A DNA stretch of 64,000 nt from positions 1-64,000 of the forward strand of contig NZ_JAFBGA010000002.1 of assembly GCF_016909575.1 (NCBI RefSeq), written 5' to 3'. The position numbers and the translations under genes are program-made. Under the pieces are notes generated by a model that worked only from the letters and a program-made list of their open reading frames with translations, did not search any database and was not told where the DNA came from. Below are positions 18,605 to 28,630 of the stretch, piece after piece. Every line of letters begins with the position of its first letter. Position 1 is the first letter of the stretch. This DNA comes from Streptomyces sp. HB132. Lineage in GTDB: Bacteria > Actinomycetota > Actinomycetes > Streptomycetales > Streptomycetaceae.

Positions 18605-19423
18605 TCAGTCCTTGGCCAGCACGAACGAGGCGCGCTGGACGCTCTCGCCCGGCACCTCGGCCTCCAGCAGGTACGTCCCCGGGGCCGCGGACCGGACGGG
18701 CGGGGTCGCGCACCCGGGTGCGCTCCCCTTGCGGTCCCACTTCACGGTATGGACGACCGTCGCTCCCGCCGGGATCCTCAGGAAGAGGGCTCCGGCCTTC
18801 GGGCAGTCCTTGGTGGACCACACCTTCTCGTCGTCCTCGCCCGCTTCGGTGATCGTGAGCACCGCGTTCTTCGGGCCGAAGTCGGCCTTGCAGTCCGCGG
18901 ACGAGGTGTTCCTGGCGCTCAGCCGGAACGTCGGCTTGTCGTCGGGTCCGTAACTGTTGTCGGTCTTCAGGCTCAACCGCAGCACGGCGGCAGTGCAGTC
19001 GGGGAGCGACGAGCCCGCCGGCACCTGCTGGCCGCCCGTGCTTCCGCCGGTGGTGCCCGCGCTCGTACCCGCTGACGCGGAGCCGCCCGCTCCCCCGGCG
19101 TCCGACCCGGCCGACCCTGACGAGCCGCCGGCTCCGGTACCCCCGGCGTCCTCGCCGGAGCCCCCGTCCGTGCCGGAGCCCTCCGACTCGTCGCGCCCGC
19201 CCGGCGGTTGGCCGAGGTCCGGGCCGGAGCTCGAGGGCCCGGGAGTGATGGACGGCGCGGGATCGGAGTCCCCCGGCTTGCCGTCGTCGTGCCCGCCGCC
19301 GCTGCCGCCACCCGAGGTGACGGCCCACGCGACCAGCGCCGCGAGCAGCGCGATCACGAGAACCGCTACCGCTCTCCGACGCCAGTAGATGCTGGAGGGA
19401 AGCGGACCGACCGGATTGCGCAT
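18605..19423 (-). CDS. Membrane-anchored secreted protein, unknown function
   Basis: The 272-residue product has one N-terminal membrane segment (VAVLVIALLAALVAWAV, about residues 20-40), then a roughly 100-residue low-complexity linker of Gly/Ser/Ala/Asp, and a folded C-terminal domain of about 130 residues with four cysteines (PDCTAAVL, ADCKADF, KDCPKAG, PGCATPP), probably in disulfides. The start at 19423 (MRNPVG) is likeliest. It is divergent from the mutY gene. No family name can be given. Confidence 0.75.
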   Translation of the reverse strand: MRNPVGPLPSSIYWRRRAVAVLVIALLAALVAWAVTSGGGSGGGHDDGKPGDSDPAPSITPGPSSSGPDLGQPPGGRDESEGSGTDGGSGEDAGGTGAGGSSGSAGSDAGGAGGSASAGTSAGTTGGSTGGQQVPAGSSLPDCTAAVLRLSLKTDNSYGPDDKPTFRLSARNTSSADCKADFGPKNAVLTITEAGEDDEKVWSTKDCPKAGALFLRIPAGATVVHTVKWDRKGSAPGCATPPVRSAAPGTYLLEAEVPGESVQRASFVLAKD

Positions 19424-19682
19424 AGAACCCACGGACCGAACTGTACGAGAGTTCCTGCCCAACTCCGGCCCACAACCGCCGCTCTGATCGACAAGTTTTC
19501 CGGATCATCATCATGCGACGGGCCACTCCTGGCAATTCCGTCCGTTTTGCACCGGATAGGGTGCGTCCGCGCCGCACGAAGGGACAGAACGGGTGGCTTT
19601 ATCACTCATAGAGCCCTTGCCCGGACCGACACACCTGGAGCCGTGCCCGACATCCCGCCTTTCGTGCCAGGATCGTCGGGCG

Positions 19683-20585
19683 ATGACTGCAACGACTGCG
19701 ACACAGACGATCCCCGCTTCCCTCCATACACCCGTCATCGGGTGGTTCGAGCAGCACGCCCGCGACCTGCCCTGGCGCCGCCCCGAAGCGGGCGCCTGGG
19801 GTGTGATGGTGAGCGAGTTCATGCTCCAGCAGACCCCGGTGAACCGCGTGCTTCCGGTCTACGAGCAGTGGATGGCCCGCTGGCCGCGCCCGGCCGACCT
19901 GGCCGCCGACGCACCGGGCGAAGCCGTCCGTACCTGGGGCCGGCTCGGCTACCCCAGGCGCGCGCTGCGGCTGCACGGGGCGGCGCAGGCGATAACGGAA
20001 CGTCATGGCGGCGACGTACCGAGTGAGCACGGGCAGTTGCTCGCGCTGCCAGGGATCGGGGAGTACACGGCCGCGGCCGTGGCCTCGTTCGCATACGGGC
20101 AGCGCCACGCGGTGCTGGACACGAACGTCCGCAGGGTGTTCGCCAGGGCCGCCACCGGTATCCAGTACCCGCCGAACGCGACCACCGCGGCCGAGCGCAA
20201 GCTCGCCCGTGCCCTGCTCCCCGAGGAGGAGGGGCGCGCCGCCAGTTGGGCGGCGGCCACGATGGAACTCGGCGCTCTCGTGTGCACCGCGAAGAACGAG
20301 GACTGCACGCGCTGCCCGATCGCCGGACAGTGCGCCTGGCGGCTGGCCGGGAAGCCCGCCCACCAGGGACCGCCGCGCCGCGGCCAGACCTACGCCGGTA
20401 CGGACCGGCAGGTGCGGGGCCGGCTGCTCGCGGTGCTGCGTGACGCGGTCACGCCGGTGCCGCAGTCCGCGCTGGACTCGGTGTGGGAGGAGCCCGTGCA
20501 GCGGGCGCGCGCCCTGGACGGGCTCGTCGCCGACGGCCTGGTCGAACCCCTGGCGAACGGCCGGTACCGGCTGCCCATGACGTGA
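19683..20585 (+). CDS. mutY: A/G-specific adenine glycosylase (MutY family)
   Basis: MutY removes adenine mispaired with 8-oxoguanine. The 300-residue protein has the helix-hairpin-helix (LPGIGEYTAAAVASFAYG), the catalytic aspartate in VLDTNVRRV, QQTPVNRV near the N-terminus, and a C-X6-C-X2-C-X5-C [4Fe-4S] loop (CTAKNEDCTRCPIAGQC). It is shorter than E. coli MutY and lacks the full C-terminal NUDIX-like 8-oxoG domain, as is usual in actinobacteria. The ATG at 19683 is chosen. Confidence 0.92.
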   Translation: MTATTATQTIPASLHTPVIGWFEQHARDLPWRRPEAGAWGVMVSEFMLQQTPVNRVLPVYEQWMARWPRPADLAADAPGEAVRTWGRLGYPRRALRLHGAAQAITERHGGDVPSEHGQLLALPGIGEYTAAAVASFAYGQRHAVLDTNVRRVFARAATGIQYPPNATTAAERKLARALLPEEEGRAASWAAATMELGALVCTAKNEDCTRCPIAGQCAWRLAGKPAHQGPPRRGQTYAGTDRQVRGRLLAVLRDAVTPVPQSALDSVWEEPVQRARALDGLVADGLVEPLANGRYRLPMT

Positions 20586-20598
20586 CCCAGACCCCGGC

Positions 20599-20642
20599 GC
20601 ACGGCTGTCCACGGCTGTTACACAACCGATGGACAGCCGTGC
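20599..20642 (+). terminator. Hairpin downstream of mutY
   Basis: The arms GCACGGCTGTCCA (20599-20611) and TGGACAGCCGTGC (20630-20642) form a perfect 13-bp stem with an 18-nt loop, 14 nt after the mutY stop. It separates mutY from the sigE promoter. Confidence 0.7.
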
Positions 20643-20688
20643 GTTCGCGTACGGCTGCTCCGCACACCCTCGTGACAACGCCTCCGTA

Positions 20689-20736
20689 ACGTCACCGGAC
20701 GTCGGAAGGGGTCCACCCGGCCGACGGCGGTATACG
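20689..20736 (+). promoter_or_regulatory. sigE promoter region with direct repeat (candidate CseB site)
   Basis: Two ACGTC half-sites (20689-20693 and 20699-20703) are spaced by exactly one helical turn (10 bp), about 28 bp upstream of the -10-like TATACG (20731-20736), and no good -35 is present. In S. coelicolor, sigE transcription depends on the OmpR-type regulator CseB. OmpR-type regulators bind direct repeats with a 10-11 bp period just upstream of the -35, so this is a plausible CseB site (inference). Confidence 0.45.
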
Positions 20737-20761
20737 GGGAACCACGGCGGAGGCGGTTGTG

Positions 20762-21346
20762 ATGGCGCAGGGCGAGGTGCTCGGATTCGAGGAGTACGTA
20801 CGGACCCGGCAGGACGCGCTGTTGCGCAGCGCACGTCGCCTCGTGCCCGATCCCGTGGACGCGCAGGACCTGCTGCAGACCGCTCTCGTGCGCACCCTCG
20901 GCCGCTGGGACGGCATCGCCGACAAGTCCCTCGCCGACGCCTATCTGCGTCGCGTCATGATCAACACGCGTACGGAGTGGTGGCGGGCCCGCAAGCTCGA
21001 CGAGGTGCCCACCGAGCAACTCCCCGACGCGAGCGTCGACGACGGCGCCGAACAGCGCGCCGACCGCGCCCTCCTCATCGACGTTCTCGGGGTCCTGGCT
21101 CCGAAGCAGCGCAGCGTCGTCGTGCTGCGACACTGGGAGCAGATGAGCACGGAGGAGACGGCCGCGGCGCTCGGCATGTCCGCCGGTACGGTGAAGAGCA
21201 CGCTGCACCGCGCCCTGGCACGACTGCGCCAGGAGCTGGAGGACCGTGCGGCCCGGAGCCGTGAGGCCGAGGAGACACTCGCGCGGATACCTTCGCAGCG
21301 GAACAGGCGTCATGACGAGCGGGGGCAGGAGCGGTGCGCGGCCTGA
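20762..21346 (+). CDS. sigE: ECF sigma factor SigE, cell-envelope stress
   Basis: SigE directs transcription of cell-wall and envelope genes under lysozyme or antibiotic stress. The 194-residue protein has sigma region 2 (PDPVDAQDLLQTALVRTLGRW, WWRARKL) and region 4 (LAPKQRSVVVLRHWEQMSTEETAAALGMSAGTVKSTLHRAL). It is followed by cseA, cseB and cseC, so identity as SigE is secure. GGAGG at 20749-20753 is 8 nt before the ATG at 20762; a GTG at 20759 is the alternative. The stop overlaps the cseA start by 13 nt. Confidence 0.95.
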   Translation: MAQGEVLGFEEYVRTRQDALLRSARRLVPDPVDAQDLLQTALVRTLGRWDGIADKSLADAYLRRVMINTRTEWWRARKLDEVPTEQLPDASVDDGAEQRADRALLIDVLGVLAPKQRSVVVLRHWEQMSTEETAAALGMSAGTVKSTLHRALARLRQELEDRAARSREAEETLARIPSQRNRRHDERGQERCAA

Positions 21347-22026
21347 AGGGCAGTGGAGGGGGCACGACCGGCCTCGGGGGACTCGGGGCCGGCCTGGCGG
21401 CGGGTGGCACGGCGGCGGCCGGGCTCGCCGCCTTCATGCTGCTCTGCACCGGCTGTGCCGCGGGTGGCACGGGCACGCGGGACGAGGGCCCGGCGAGCAC
21501 GCAGCAGGTCGCCGGGTCGACGCCGTCGAACGCTGTCGCCACCGGGACGGCGAAGCCCGTCCCACGGGTCGACGCGGTGACGCTCCTCAAGGGCGACCCC
21601 GAGGTGAGCCGGCAGCTGAAGGAGGACCTGAAGCCCTGCGCCGGTGACGAGTACCCGGTCGACACCTCCTACGGGACGGTCACCGACGGCTCGGCCACCG
21701 ATGTCGTGGTCAACGTGATGACCTGCGGTGACTCGGTCGGCGTCGGCACGTACGTCTACCAGCGGCGCTCCGACGGTTCGTACGGGAACGTCTTCGCCTC
21801 GGAGGTGCCCGCGGTCTACGGCACCATCGACCGCGGTGATCTGGTGGTGACGACGCAGGTGTACGGGTCGAAGGACTCGGTCGCGTACCCCTCGGGCGAG
21901 GACGTCGTGACCTACCACTGGACCGCCGGCCGGTTCTCCGAGACCGACCGGGTGCACAACGTCTTCAACCGGGCCGTCGGCAGCGGGGAGGGCGCCCTCC
22001 CCGCACCCCAGACGACGCAGAACTGA
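21334..22026 (+). CDS. cseA: Lipoprotein CseA, modulator of the SigE system
   Basis: CseA is a lipoprotein that damps the CseB-CseC signal in S. coelicolor. The 230-residue protein has a hydrophobic N-terminus (about residues 13-38) ending LLCTGC; the lipobox is atypical because Cys, not Leu, is at -3. The mature part is soluble with two more cysteines (KPCAGDE, MTCGDS). The GTG start lies inside sigE, 13 nt before its end, so the genes are coupled. Confidence 0.88.
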   Translation: MRGLKGSGGGTTGLGGLGAGLAAGGTAAAGLAAFMLLCTGCAAGGTGTRDEGPASTQQVAGSTPSNAVATGTAKPVPRVDAVTLLKGDPEVSRQLKEDLKPCAGDEYPVDTSYGTVTDGSATDVVVNVMTCGDSVGVGTYVYQRRSDGSYGNVFASEVPAVYGTIDRGDLVVTTQVYGSKDSVAYPSGEDVVTYHWTAGRFSETDRVHNVFNRAVGSGEGALPAPQTTQN

Positions 22027-22037
22027 GAGCCGCTCGC

Positions 22038-22748
22038 ATGGCCGAGACCCATGTCCTCTTCGTCGAGGACGACGACGTCATCCGCGAGGCCACCCAGCTC
22101 GCCCTGGAGCGGGTGGGCTTCACCGTCACCGCGGTGCCCGACGGCCTGCTGGGCCTGGAGGCGTTCCGGACGGACCGTCCGGACATCGCGCTGCTGGACG
22201 TCATGGTGCCGGGCCTGGACGGGGTCAGCCTCTGCCGGCGCATCCGCGACGAGTCGACCGTTCCCGTGATCATGCTGTCGGCGCGGGCCGACGCGATCGA
22301 CGTGGTCCTCGGCCTGGAGGCCGGGGCCGACGACTACGTCACCAAGCCGTTCGACGGTGCGGTGCTCGTCGCCCGCATCCGCGCCGTGCTGAGGCGCTTC
22401 GGCCACGCGGCGGGTGCGGGTGGACCTCCCGCCGGGGCCGTCGGGGAGCCGGACGTGACGAGCGGGGTGCTGGTCTTCGGCGACGTGGAGATCGACACCG
22501 AGGGCATGGAGGTGAGCCGGGCCGGCGCGCACGTGGGTCTGACACCGACGGAGATGCGGCTGCTGCTCGAATTCTCCTCGGCCCCCGGCACGGTGCTCTC
22601 CCGGGACAGGCTCCTGGAGCGGGTCTGGGACTACGGCTGGGGCGGGGACACCCGCGTCGTCGACGTCCATGTGCAGCGGCTGCGCACCAAGATCGGGCAG
22701 GACCGGATCGAGACGGTCCGCGGCTTCGGCTACAAGCTGCGCGCATGA
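22038..22748 (+). CDS. cseB: Response regulator CseB
   Basis: CseB is the OmpR-family regulator that activates sigE. The 236-residue protein has an acidic pocket (E10, D11), phospho-acceptor D54 in ALLDVMVPG, K103 in TKPF, and a C-terminal winged helix (LTPTEMRLLLEF, GDTRVVDVHVQRLRTKIG). It starts 11 nt after cseA and its last codons overlap cseC by ATGA. Confidence 0.95.
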   Translation: MAETHVLFVEDDDVIREATQLALERVGFTVTAVPDGLLGLEAFRTDRPDIALLDVMVPGLDGVSLCRRIRDESTVPVIMLSARADAIDVVLGLEAGADDYVTKPFDGAVLVARIRAVLRRFGHAAGAGGPPAGAVGEPDVTSGVLVFGDVEIDTEGMEVSRAGAHVGLTPTEMRLLLEFSSAPGTVLSRDRLLERVWDYGWGGDTRVVDVHVQRLRTKIGQDRIETVRGFGYKLRA

Positions 22749-24073
22749 GGCGGCTGGCGCTGCGGACCGGTGTCCGCTGGAAGATCAGCATCGCGATCGC
22801 CGCCGTCGGCGCGCTCATCGCCCTCGCGCTGAGCCTCGTCGTCCACAACGCGGCCCGCGTCTCGATGCTGGAGAACGCGCGTGAGGTGCAGTTGGAGCGG
22901 CTGCTGTTCGCCCAGCGGCTGTACGAGGCGACGAACACGCAGAAACCGTCGCCGAAGTTCGGCGCCAAGATCAACGACCCGTCGCTGCCGGCGAGCCTGC
23001 GCGAACAGACCCGCGAGAACCGGCGCGCCACCCACGTCGACGAGAACCCGGACGGGGTGCCGGACGTCTGGGCGGCCGTCCCGCTCGCCAACGGCGACGT
23101 CCTGTCCCTGCACACCCGCTTCGCCGACCGCAGCACCACGATCATGGGCGACCTCGACCGGGCCCTGGTCATCGGCTCGGTCTCGGTCGTCGTCGGCGGC
23201 TGCGCCCTGGGCGTCCTGATCGGCGGCCAGCTGTCCAGGAGACTGCGCAAGGCGGCGGCGGCGGCCGGCAAGGTCGCCCAGGGCAACACGGAGGTACGCG
23301 TTCGGGAGGCCGTCGGCGGAGTCGTACGGGACGAGACCGATGAGCTCGCCCGGGCCGTGGACGCGCTCACCGACGCGCTGAACGAGCGCATCGAGGCGGA
23401 ACGCCGGGTCACCGCGGACATCGCCCACGAACTGCGCACCCCGGTGACCGGGCTGCTCACCGCAGCCGAGCTGCTGCCGCCCGGGCGGCCCACGGAGCTC
23501 GTGAGGGACCGGGCCCAGGCGATGCGGACGCTCGTCGAGGACGTCCTGGAGGTGGCGCGGCTGGACAGCGCCTCGGAGCGGGCCGAGCTGCAGGAGCTGC
23601 AGCTCGGCGAGTTCGTGAGCCGGCGGATCCGGCTGCTGGACCCCGAGATCACGGTGCGGGTGGTGCACGAGTCCTGGGTCTCCTCCGACCCGCGGCGGCT
23701 GGAACGCGTCCTGGGCAATCTGCTGGGCAACGCCGCCAAGCACGGGGCCGGACCGGTCGAGGTCACGGTCGAGGGCCGGGTGGTGCGGGTCCGCGATCAC
23801 GGGCCCGGTTTCCCCGAGGCACTGCTTCGCGAGGGGCCGAGCCGCTTCCGTACGGGGAGCAGCGACCGGTCCGGTCGCGGTCACGGTCTGGGGCTGACCA
23901 TCGCCGCGGGGCAGGCACGGGTCCTGGGGGCCAGGCTGACGTTCCGCAACGCGGGCCCCGCCGGCGACTCCGGCGGCGGCACGGGCGGGGCGGTCGCCGT
24001 GCTGTGGCTGCCCGAACACGCGCCGACGAACACCGGCAGCTTCCCCGTCCTGCGGCAGGCGGGAACGGACTGA
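22745..24073 (+). CDS. cseC: Sensor histidine kinase CseC
   Basis: CseC senses envelope damage and phosphorylates CseB. The 442-residue protein has a first membrane segment (about 13-33), an outer domain of about 100 residues, a second segment (about 139-161), a HAMP linker, the phospho-histidine H228 in DIAHELRTPV, and the N (LGNLLGNAAKHG), G1 (DHGPGFP) and G2 (GRGHGLGL) boxes. It overlaps cseB by 4 bp. Confidence 0.95.
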   Translation: MRRLALRTGVRWKISIAIAAVGALIALALSLVVHNAARVSMLENAREVQLERLLFAQRLYEATNTQKPSPKFGAKINDPSLPASLREQTRENRRATHVDENPDGVPDVWAAVPLANGDVLSLHTRFADRSTTIMGDLDRALVIGSVSVVVGGCALGVLIGGQLSRRLRKAAAAAGKVAQGNTEVRVREAVGGVVRDETDELARAVDALTDALNERIEAERRVTADIAHELRTPVTGLLTAAELLPPGRPTELVRDRAQAMRTLVEDVLEVARLDSASERAELQELQLGEFVSRRIRLLDPEITVRVVHESWVSSDPRRLERVLGNLLGNAAKHGAGPVEVTVEGRVVRVRDHGPGFPEALLREGPSRFRTGSSDRSGRGHGLGLTIAAGQARVLGARLTFRNAGPAGDSGGGTGGAVAVLWLPEHAPTNTGSFPVLRQAGTD

Positions 24074-24083
24074 GGGAAGAAAG

Positions 24084-24125
24084 GGGTGGGCCCCGGCGAC
24101 GTCGTGCCGTCTCCGGGGCCCACCC
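24084..24125. terminator. Bidirectional terminator after cseC and the MFS gene
   Basis: The arms GGGTGGGCCCCGG (24084-24096) and CCGGGGCCCACCC (24113-24125) form a perfect 13-bp stem between two converging genes (stops at 24073 and 24140). Confidence 0.75.
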
Positions 24126-24139
24126 GCGCCGGTGGCGGT

Positions 24140-25852
<1,713 letters not shown>

Positions 25853-25867
25853 TCTTTGGAGAGTCGC

Positions 25868-26452
25868 ATGGGCAGCACGCCGCAGCAGCGCCGGGGCAAC
25901 ACCCGCCAGCGCATTCAGGACGTCGCCCTGGAACTCTTCGCCGAGCAGGGGTACGAGAAGACCTCGCTCCGCGAGATCGCCGAGCAGCTACAGGTCACCA
26001 AGGCGGCGCTGTACTACCACTTCAAGACCAAGGAAGACATCCTCACCAGCATTTTCGACGACCTGAACCGGCCGGTCGAGGAGATCCTGGAGTGGGGCAA
26101 GGAGCAGCCGCGGACCCTGGAGACCAAGAAGGAGATCCTGGTCCGCTACAGCGAGGCCCTGAGGGCCGCCGCGCCGCTCTTCGTCTTCATGCAGGAGAAC
26201 CAGGCGACGGTGCGCGAGCTGAGCATCGGCCACACCATGAAGAGCAGGGTCGTCGCCCTGGTGGACCTGATCAAGGACCCAGACGCCCCGCTGACCGACC
26301 AGGTGCGCTGCTTCACCGCGCTCTTCGCGATGCACGCCGGAATGCTCGCCCTCAGAGACGCCGAAGGCGACCCCGAGGAGAAGCGCGAGGCTGCTCTCGA
26401 GGTCGCCTTCGAACTGGTGACCAAGGCCCATGACCCGGGACCCACCGCCTGA
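25868..26452 (+). CDS. TetR family repressor of the MFS pump
   Basis: The 194-residue protein has a typical TetR helix-turn-helix (VALELFAEQGYEKTSLREIAEQLQVTKAALYYHFKTKEDI) and a helical ligand domain. The ATG at 25868 has GGAG 9 nt upstream. Divergent orientation, the shared mirrored operators and the pump next door strongly suggest a drug-inducible repressor that also represses itself. Confidence 0.92.
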   Translation: MGSTPQQRRGNTRQRIQDVALELFAEQGYEKTSLREIAEQLQVTKAALYYHFKTKEDILTSIFDDLNRPVEEILEWGKEQPRTLETKKEILVRYSEALRAAAPLFVFMQENQATVRELSIGHTMKSRVVALVDLIKDPDAPLTDQVRCFTALFAMHAGMLALRDAEGDPEEKREAALEVAFELVTKAHDPGPTA

Positions 26453-26474
26453 CTCGGCGACTACGGGGTGCGCG

Positions 26475-27188
26475 TCAGATGTGGACGTGCACGGACTTCA
26501 GGTACGACACCGGGTCGAGCGCGGAACCGTAGTTGGGCGAGTTCCGGATCTCGAAGTGCAGGTGCGGGCCGCTGGAGTTTCCGGTGTTGCCGGAGAGGGC
26601 TATCTTGTCGCCCGTCTTCACGCGGTCGCCGATCTTGACGTCGATCTTGGACAGGTGCGCGTACTGCGAGTACTTGCCGTTGGCGTGCTTGATCACGATG
26701 GCGTTGCCGTACGCGGGACCGTCGCCGCCGCCGTTCGGGCCGGCCTTGACGACGCGGCCGGTGTGCGCGGCCTCGACCTTGGTGCCGATCGGGACCGCGA
26801 AGTCCTGACCCGAGTGCTTGCTGGCCCAGCGGTCGCCGCCGGTGCCGTAGGTGGCGCTCAGCTCGTAGTGGTTGACCGGGGCCTCCCACGAGGCGGCCTT
26901 CTTCTTGGCCGCGGCCTTCTTCTTGGCGGCCGCCTTCTTCTTGGCCTCCGCCTTCTCGGCCTTGTCCGCCTTCGCCTTCTCGGCGGCCTTGCCCTGGGCG
27001 GTCGCCTGCAGGGCGACGGAGTCGGCGGCGGCCGCGCCGGCGCGGGCCGCGGTGTCCGTCGTGCCGGACGCGAACGCCGCGCCCGCACCGAACACCATCG
27101 ACGCACCCAGGCCGGCGGCCACGACGGCGCCACTGACGCGGGACATGGACGGGCGGCGGGAGTGCTGGAACGTAACGCGCTTCGACAT
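26475..27188 (-). CDS. Secreted M23 (LytM-type) metallopeptidase
   Basis: The 237-residue product has a signal peptide (MSRVSGAVVAAGLGASMVFGAGAAFA), a Lys/Ala/Glu-rich, probably coiled-coil linker with KKKAAA repeats, and a C-terminal M23 domain with HSGQDFAVPIG (HxxxD zinc site) and the catalytic GPHLHFEIR. It should cut peptidoglycan cross-links or be a regulator of such enzymes. GGAGG lies 9 nt before the ATG at 27188. I searched the leader for a ydaO c-di-AMP riboswitch and did not find its core. Confidence 0.9.
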   Translation of the reverse strand: MSKRVTFQHSRRPSMSRVSGAVVAAGLGASMVFGAGAAFASGTTDTAARAGAAAADSVALQATAQGKAAEKAKADKAEKAEAKKKAAAKKKAAAKKKAASWEAPVNHYELSATYGTGGDRWASKHSGQDFAVPIGTKVEAAHTGRVVKAGPNGGGDGPAYGNAIVIKHANGKYSQYAHLSKIDVKIGDRVKTGDKIALSGNTGNSSGPHLHFEIRNSPNYGSALDPVSYLKSVHVHI

Positions 27189-28154
27189 ACGGGGGAACCT
27201 CCGGGGTGACTGGGACCCGATGCTCGACCGGGCTTGCTCCACCTTGGTAACCCGCACCCCCAGCAACGCCCAAACCGCCCATCTACGATCAAAAGCCGTA
27301 GTCGAGGGGGCGGGAATTCGGGACGCCACCCGGACCGGCGACCGATGATGATCTTGCGGCGAATTTCGGCCGTACGGGTTTAACCCCTGCTCCAGAGCCG
27401 CCCTTACGGGACATGGGCCAGAAACGACGACTTATCGCCCCAGACGCCGAAAGTCTCCCCGGGGGCAGGTCCAAGGTCCCTGCGCCGGTCACCCCCTCTT
27501 CTCCTAAGGCGCGTAGTTGGCTTCCAAGAGCCTGTGCGCCTTGTCACCGGCGGTGGGCCGGAAGCCTGTCCGTTTCGGGACCTTCGGCACCGGGGGTCGT
27601 CGCCCCGCGGAACCAGCACCCGACGGCGGTGGATCCGGAGGTCTCGCTCGGGCGACGGAGACCCGGCGCCCGCCCCGCGCCCGCCGCCCGGATCGGCCAC
27701 ATCCTCGGTGCCCCGCGCAGATCCGGCTGCGTCTCCCGGGGGCCCTGAGCGTCTCGGCTCCCTTGAGGGACGGGTAGCCCTCACAGCTCCGAGAGCGCCC
27801 TGAGCCCGGATCCGGTGGTGAGGCGCCACGACGGGAGGGCCTATGCGGAGGCCGGAGGCTGAAGTGGCTTCGTGCATCTCGAGGAACAGCGATTGTCGAC
27901 CGGTTCCGGAGTCAGTTGTCGAGTTGTCGATCAGCTGGCTCGTGAATGTCGAAGAGAAATGACGGCAGTGCCGTGGCAGGCCACCACGCCGGCTCGGCCC
28001 TGCGGCCGTCGCCGCGGCTCAGGATTTCCTCTGACACGCGATCGGTCGGACACCGTCGCCCTCCTCGGCGATGCCAGCTGGCTCCGTCGGCGGTCTCGTC
28101 GACGAGGAAGCCGTGAACGGCGACAGCCCGCCGCAGCGCTCGTAGGATGCCTGG
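27189..28154. other. Long gene-free stretch upstream of the M23 gene
   Basis: About 965 bp without a convincing gene. It holds the M23 promoter and leader on the minus strand, a nested inverted repeat at 27484-27551, and a lower-GC segment at 27880-27970 with several TGTCGA words. The open frames here lack ribosome sites and normal codon bias. Confidence 0.6.
27484..27551. repeat. Nested inverted repeat, candidate structured RNA or DNA element
   Basis: The outer arms GCCGGT/ACCGGC (27484-27489 and 27546-27551) enclose inner arms AAGGCGC/GCGCCTT (27506-27512 and 27536-27542). Inside is a third small hairpin (TTGG, CTT, CCAA). It lies about 300 bp upstream of the M23 gene start. It matches no RNA family I recognise. 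Confidence 0.4.
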
Positions 28155-28448
28155 ATGCCTAAGCCGATACGGATGAGCCGCCGCGCGTGGGTTGCCGCGT
28201 GGGCGGTGCTGTGCGCGGCTTGCCTCGCCGCCACCGCCAAACTGAACGCCTCCTCGGCACCAGACCCGCAGCCCGAGAAGTCCGTCAGTGCCGAGTGCGC
28301 CGAACGCATCGCGGACATCGAGACGCAGCTGGCCAAGGCCAAGCAGGAAGGCAAGGGAGACGGAGTGCTGGCCTTTTCACAAGTCCAGGTCGGCACCGAG
28401 GCCGATTGCCGTGACGATCTCCGTAACCACTTCCGTGGTGATCAGTGA
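28155..28448 (+). CDS. Small exported protein, unknown function
   Basis: The 97-residue product has basic residues, a hydrophobic stretch (AWVAAWAVLCAACLAATA) and a polar tail with two cysteines (AECAERI, ADCRDDL), so it is probably secreted or membrane-anchored. TAGGAT (28143-28148) is exactly 6 nt before the ATG, which suggests a leaderless transcript. The last codon overlaps the next small gene (GTGA). Confidence 0.6.
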   Translation: MPKPIRMSRRAWVAAWAVLCAACLAATAKLNASSAPDPQPEKSVSAECAERIADIETQLAKAKQEGKGDGVLAFSQVQVGTEADCRDDLRNHFRGDQ

Positions 28449-28630
28449 GCCGCGGTACCTGGCTCGCCGTGATGGCAGGGCTAACCTTCGTCGCTGCCGT
28501 GGCGACCATTGCCGTGGGCGCCACGTCGGAACCGAAGCCGCGGCCCACGCCGCCGCGGGTGTACTCCTCCTGCCTGGTGGCCGACACCAAGCCGGTGTCT
28601 GCGGACGACGACCCGTGCGACGGCCGCTGA
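28445..28630 (+). CDS. Small exported protein coupled to its upstream neighbour
   Basis: The 61-residue product starts with GTG at 28445 inside the previous stop. It has a membrane or signal segment (TWLAVMAGLTFVAAVATIAVGA), a Pro-rich stretch and two cysteines (YSSCLVAD, DDPCDGR). The overlap and the shared two-cysteine tail suggest the two work together. Function unknown. Confidence 0.55.
   Translation: MSRGTWLAVMAGLTFVAAVATIAVGATSEPKPRPTPPRVYSSCLVADTKPVSADDDPCDGR

Noticed and set aside
26430..27209. Plus-strand frame overlapping the M23 gene
   Set aside because: Antisense shadow of the M23 peptidase gene; no ribosome site or motif.
27500..27560. A tRNA or tmRNA-like element (TAGTTGGC resembles a D-arm)
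   Set aside because: No T-loop (TTCRANNC) and no acceptor pairing or CCA end.
27189..27600. A ydaO-type c-di-AMP riboswitch ahead of the M23 gene
   Set aside because: Expected for some Streptomyces wall hydrolases, but the GGGGUGAAUC-like core could not be found on the minus strand.
27404..27877. A 157-codon minus-strand frame upstream of the M23 gene
   Set aside because: Low-complexity Arg/Gly/Pro content, no ribosome site and no conserved motif.
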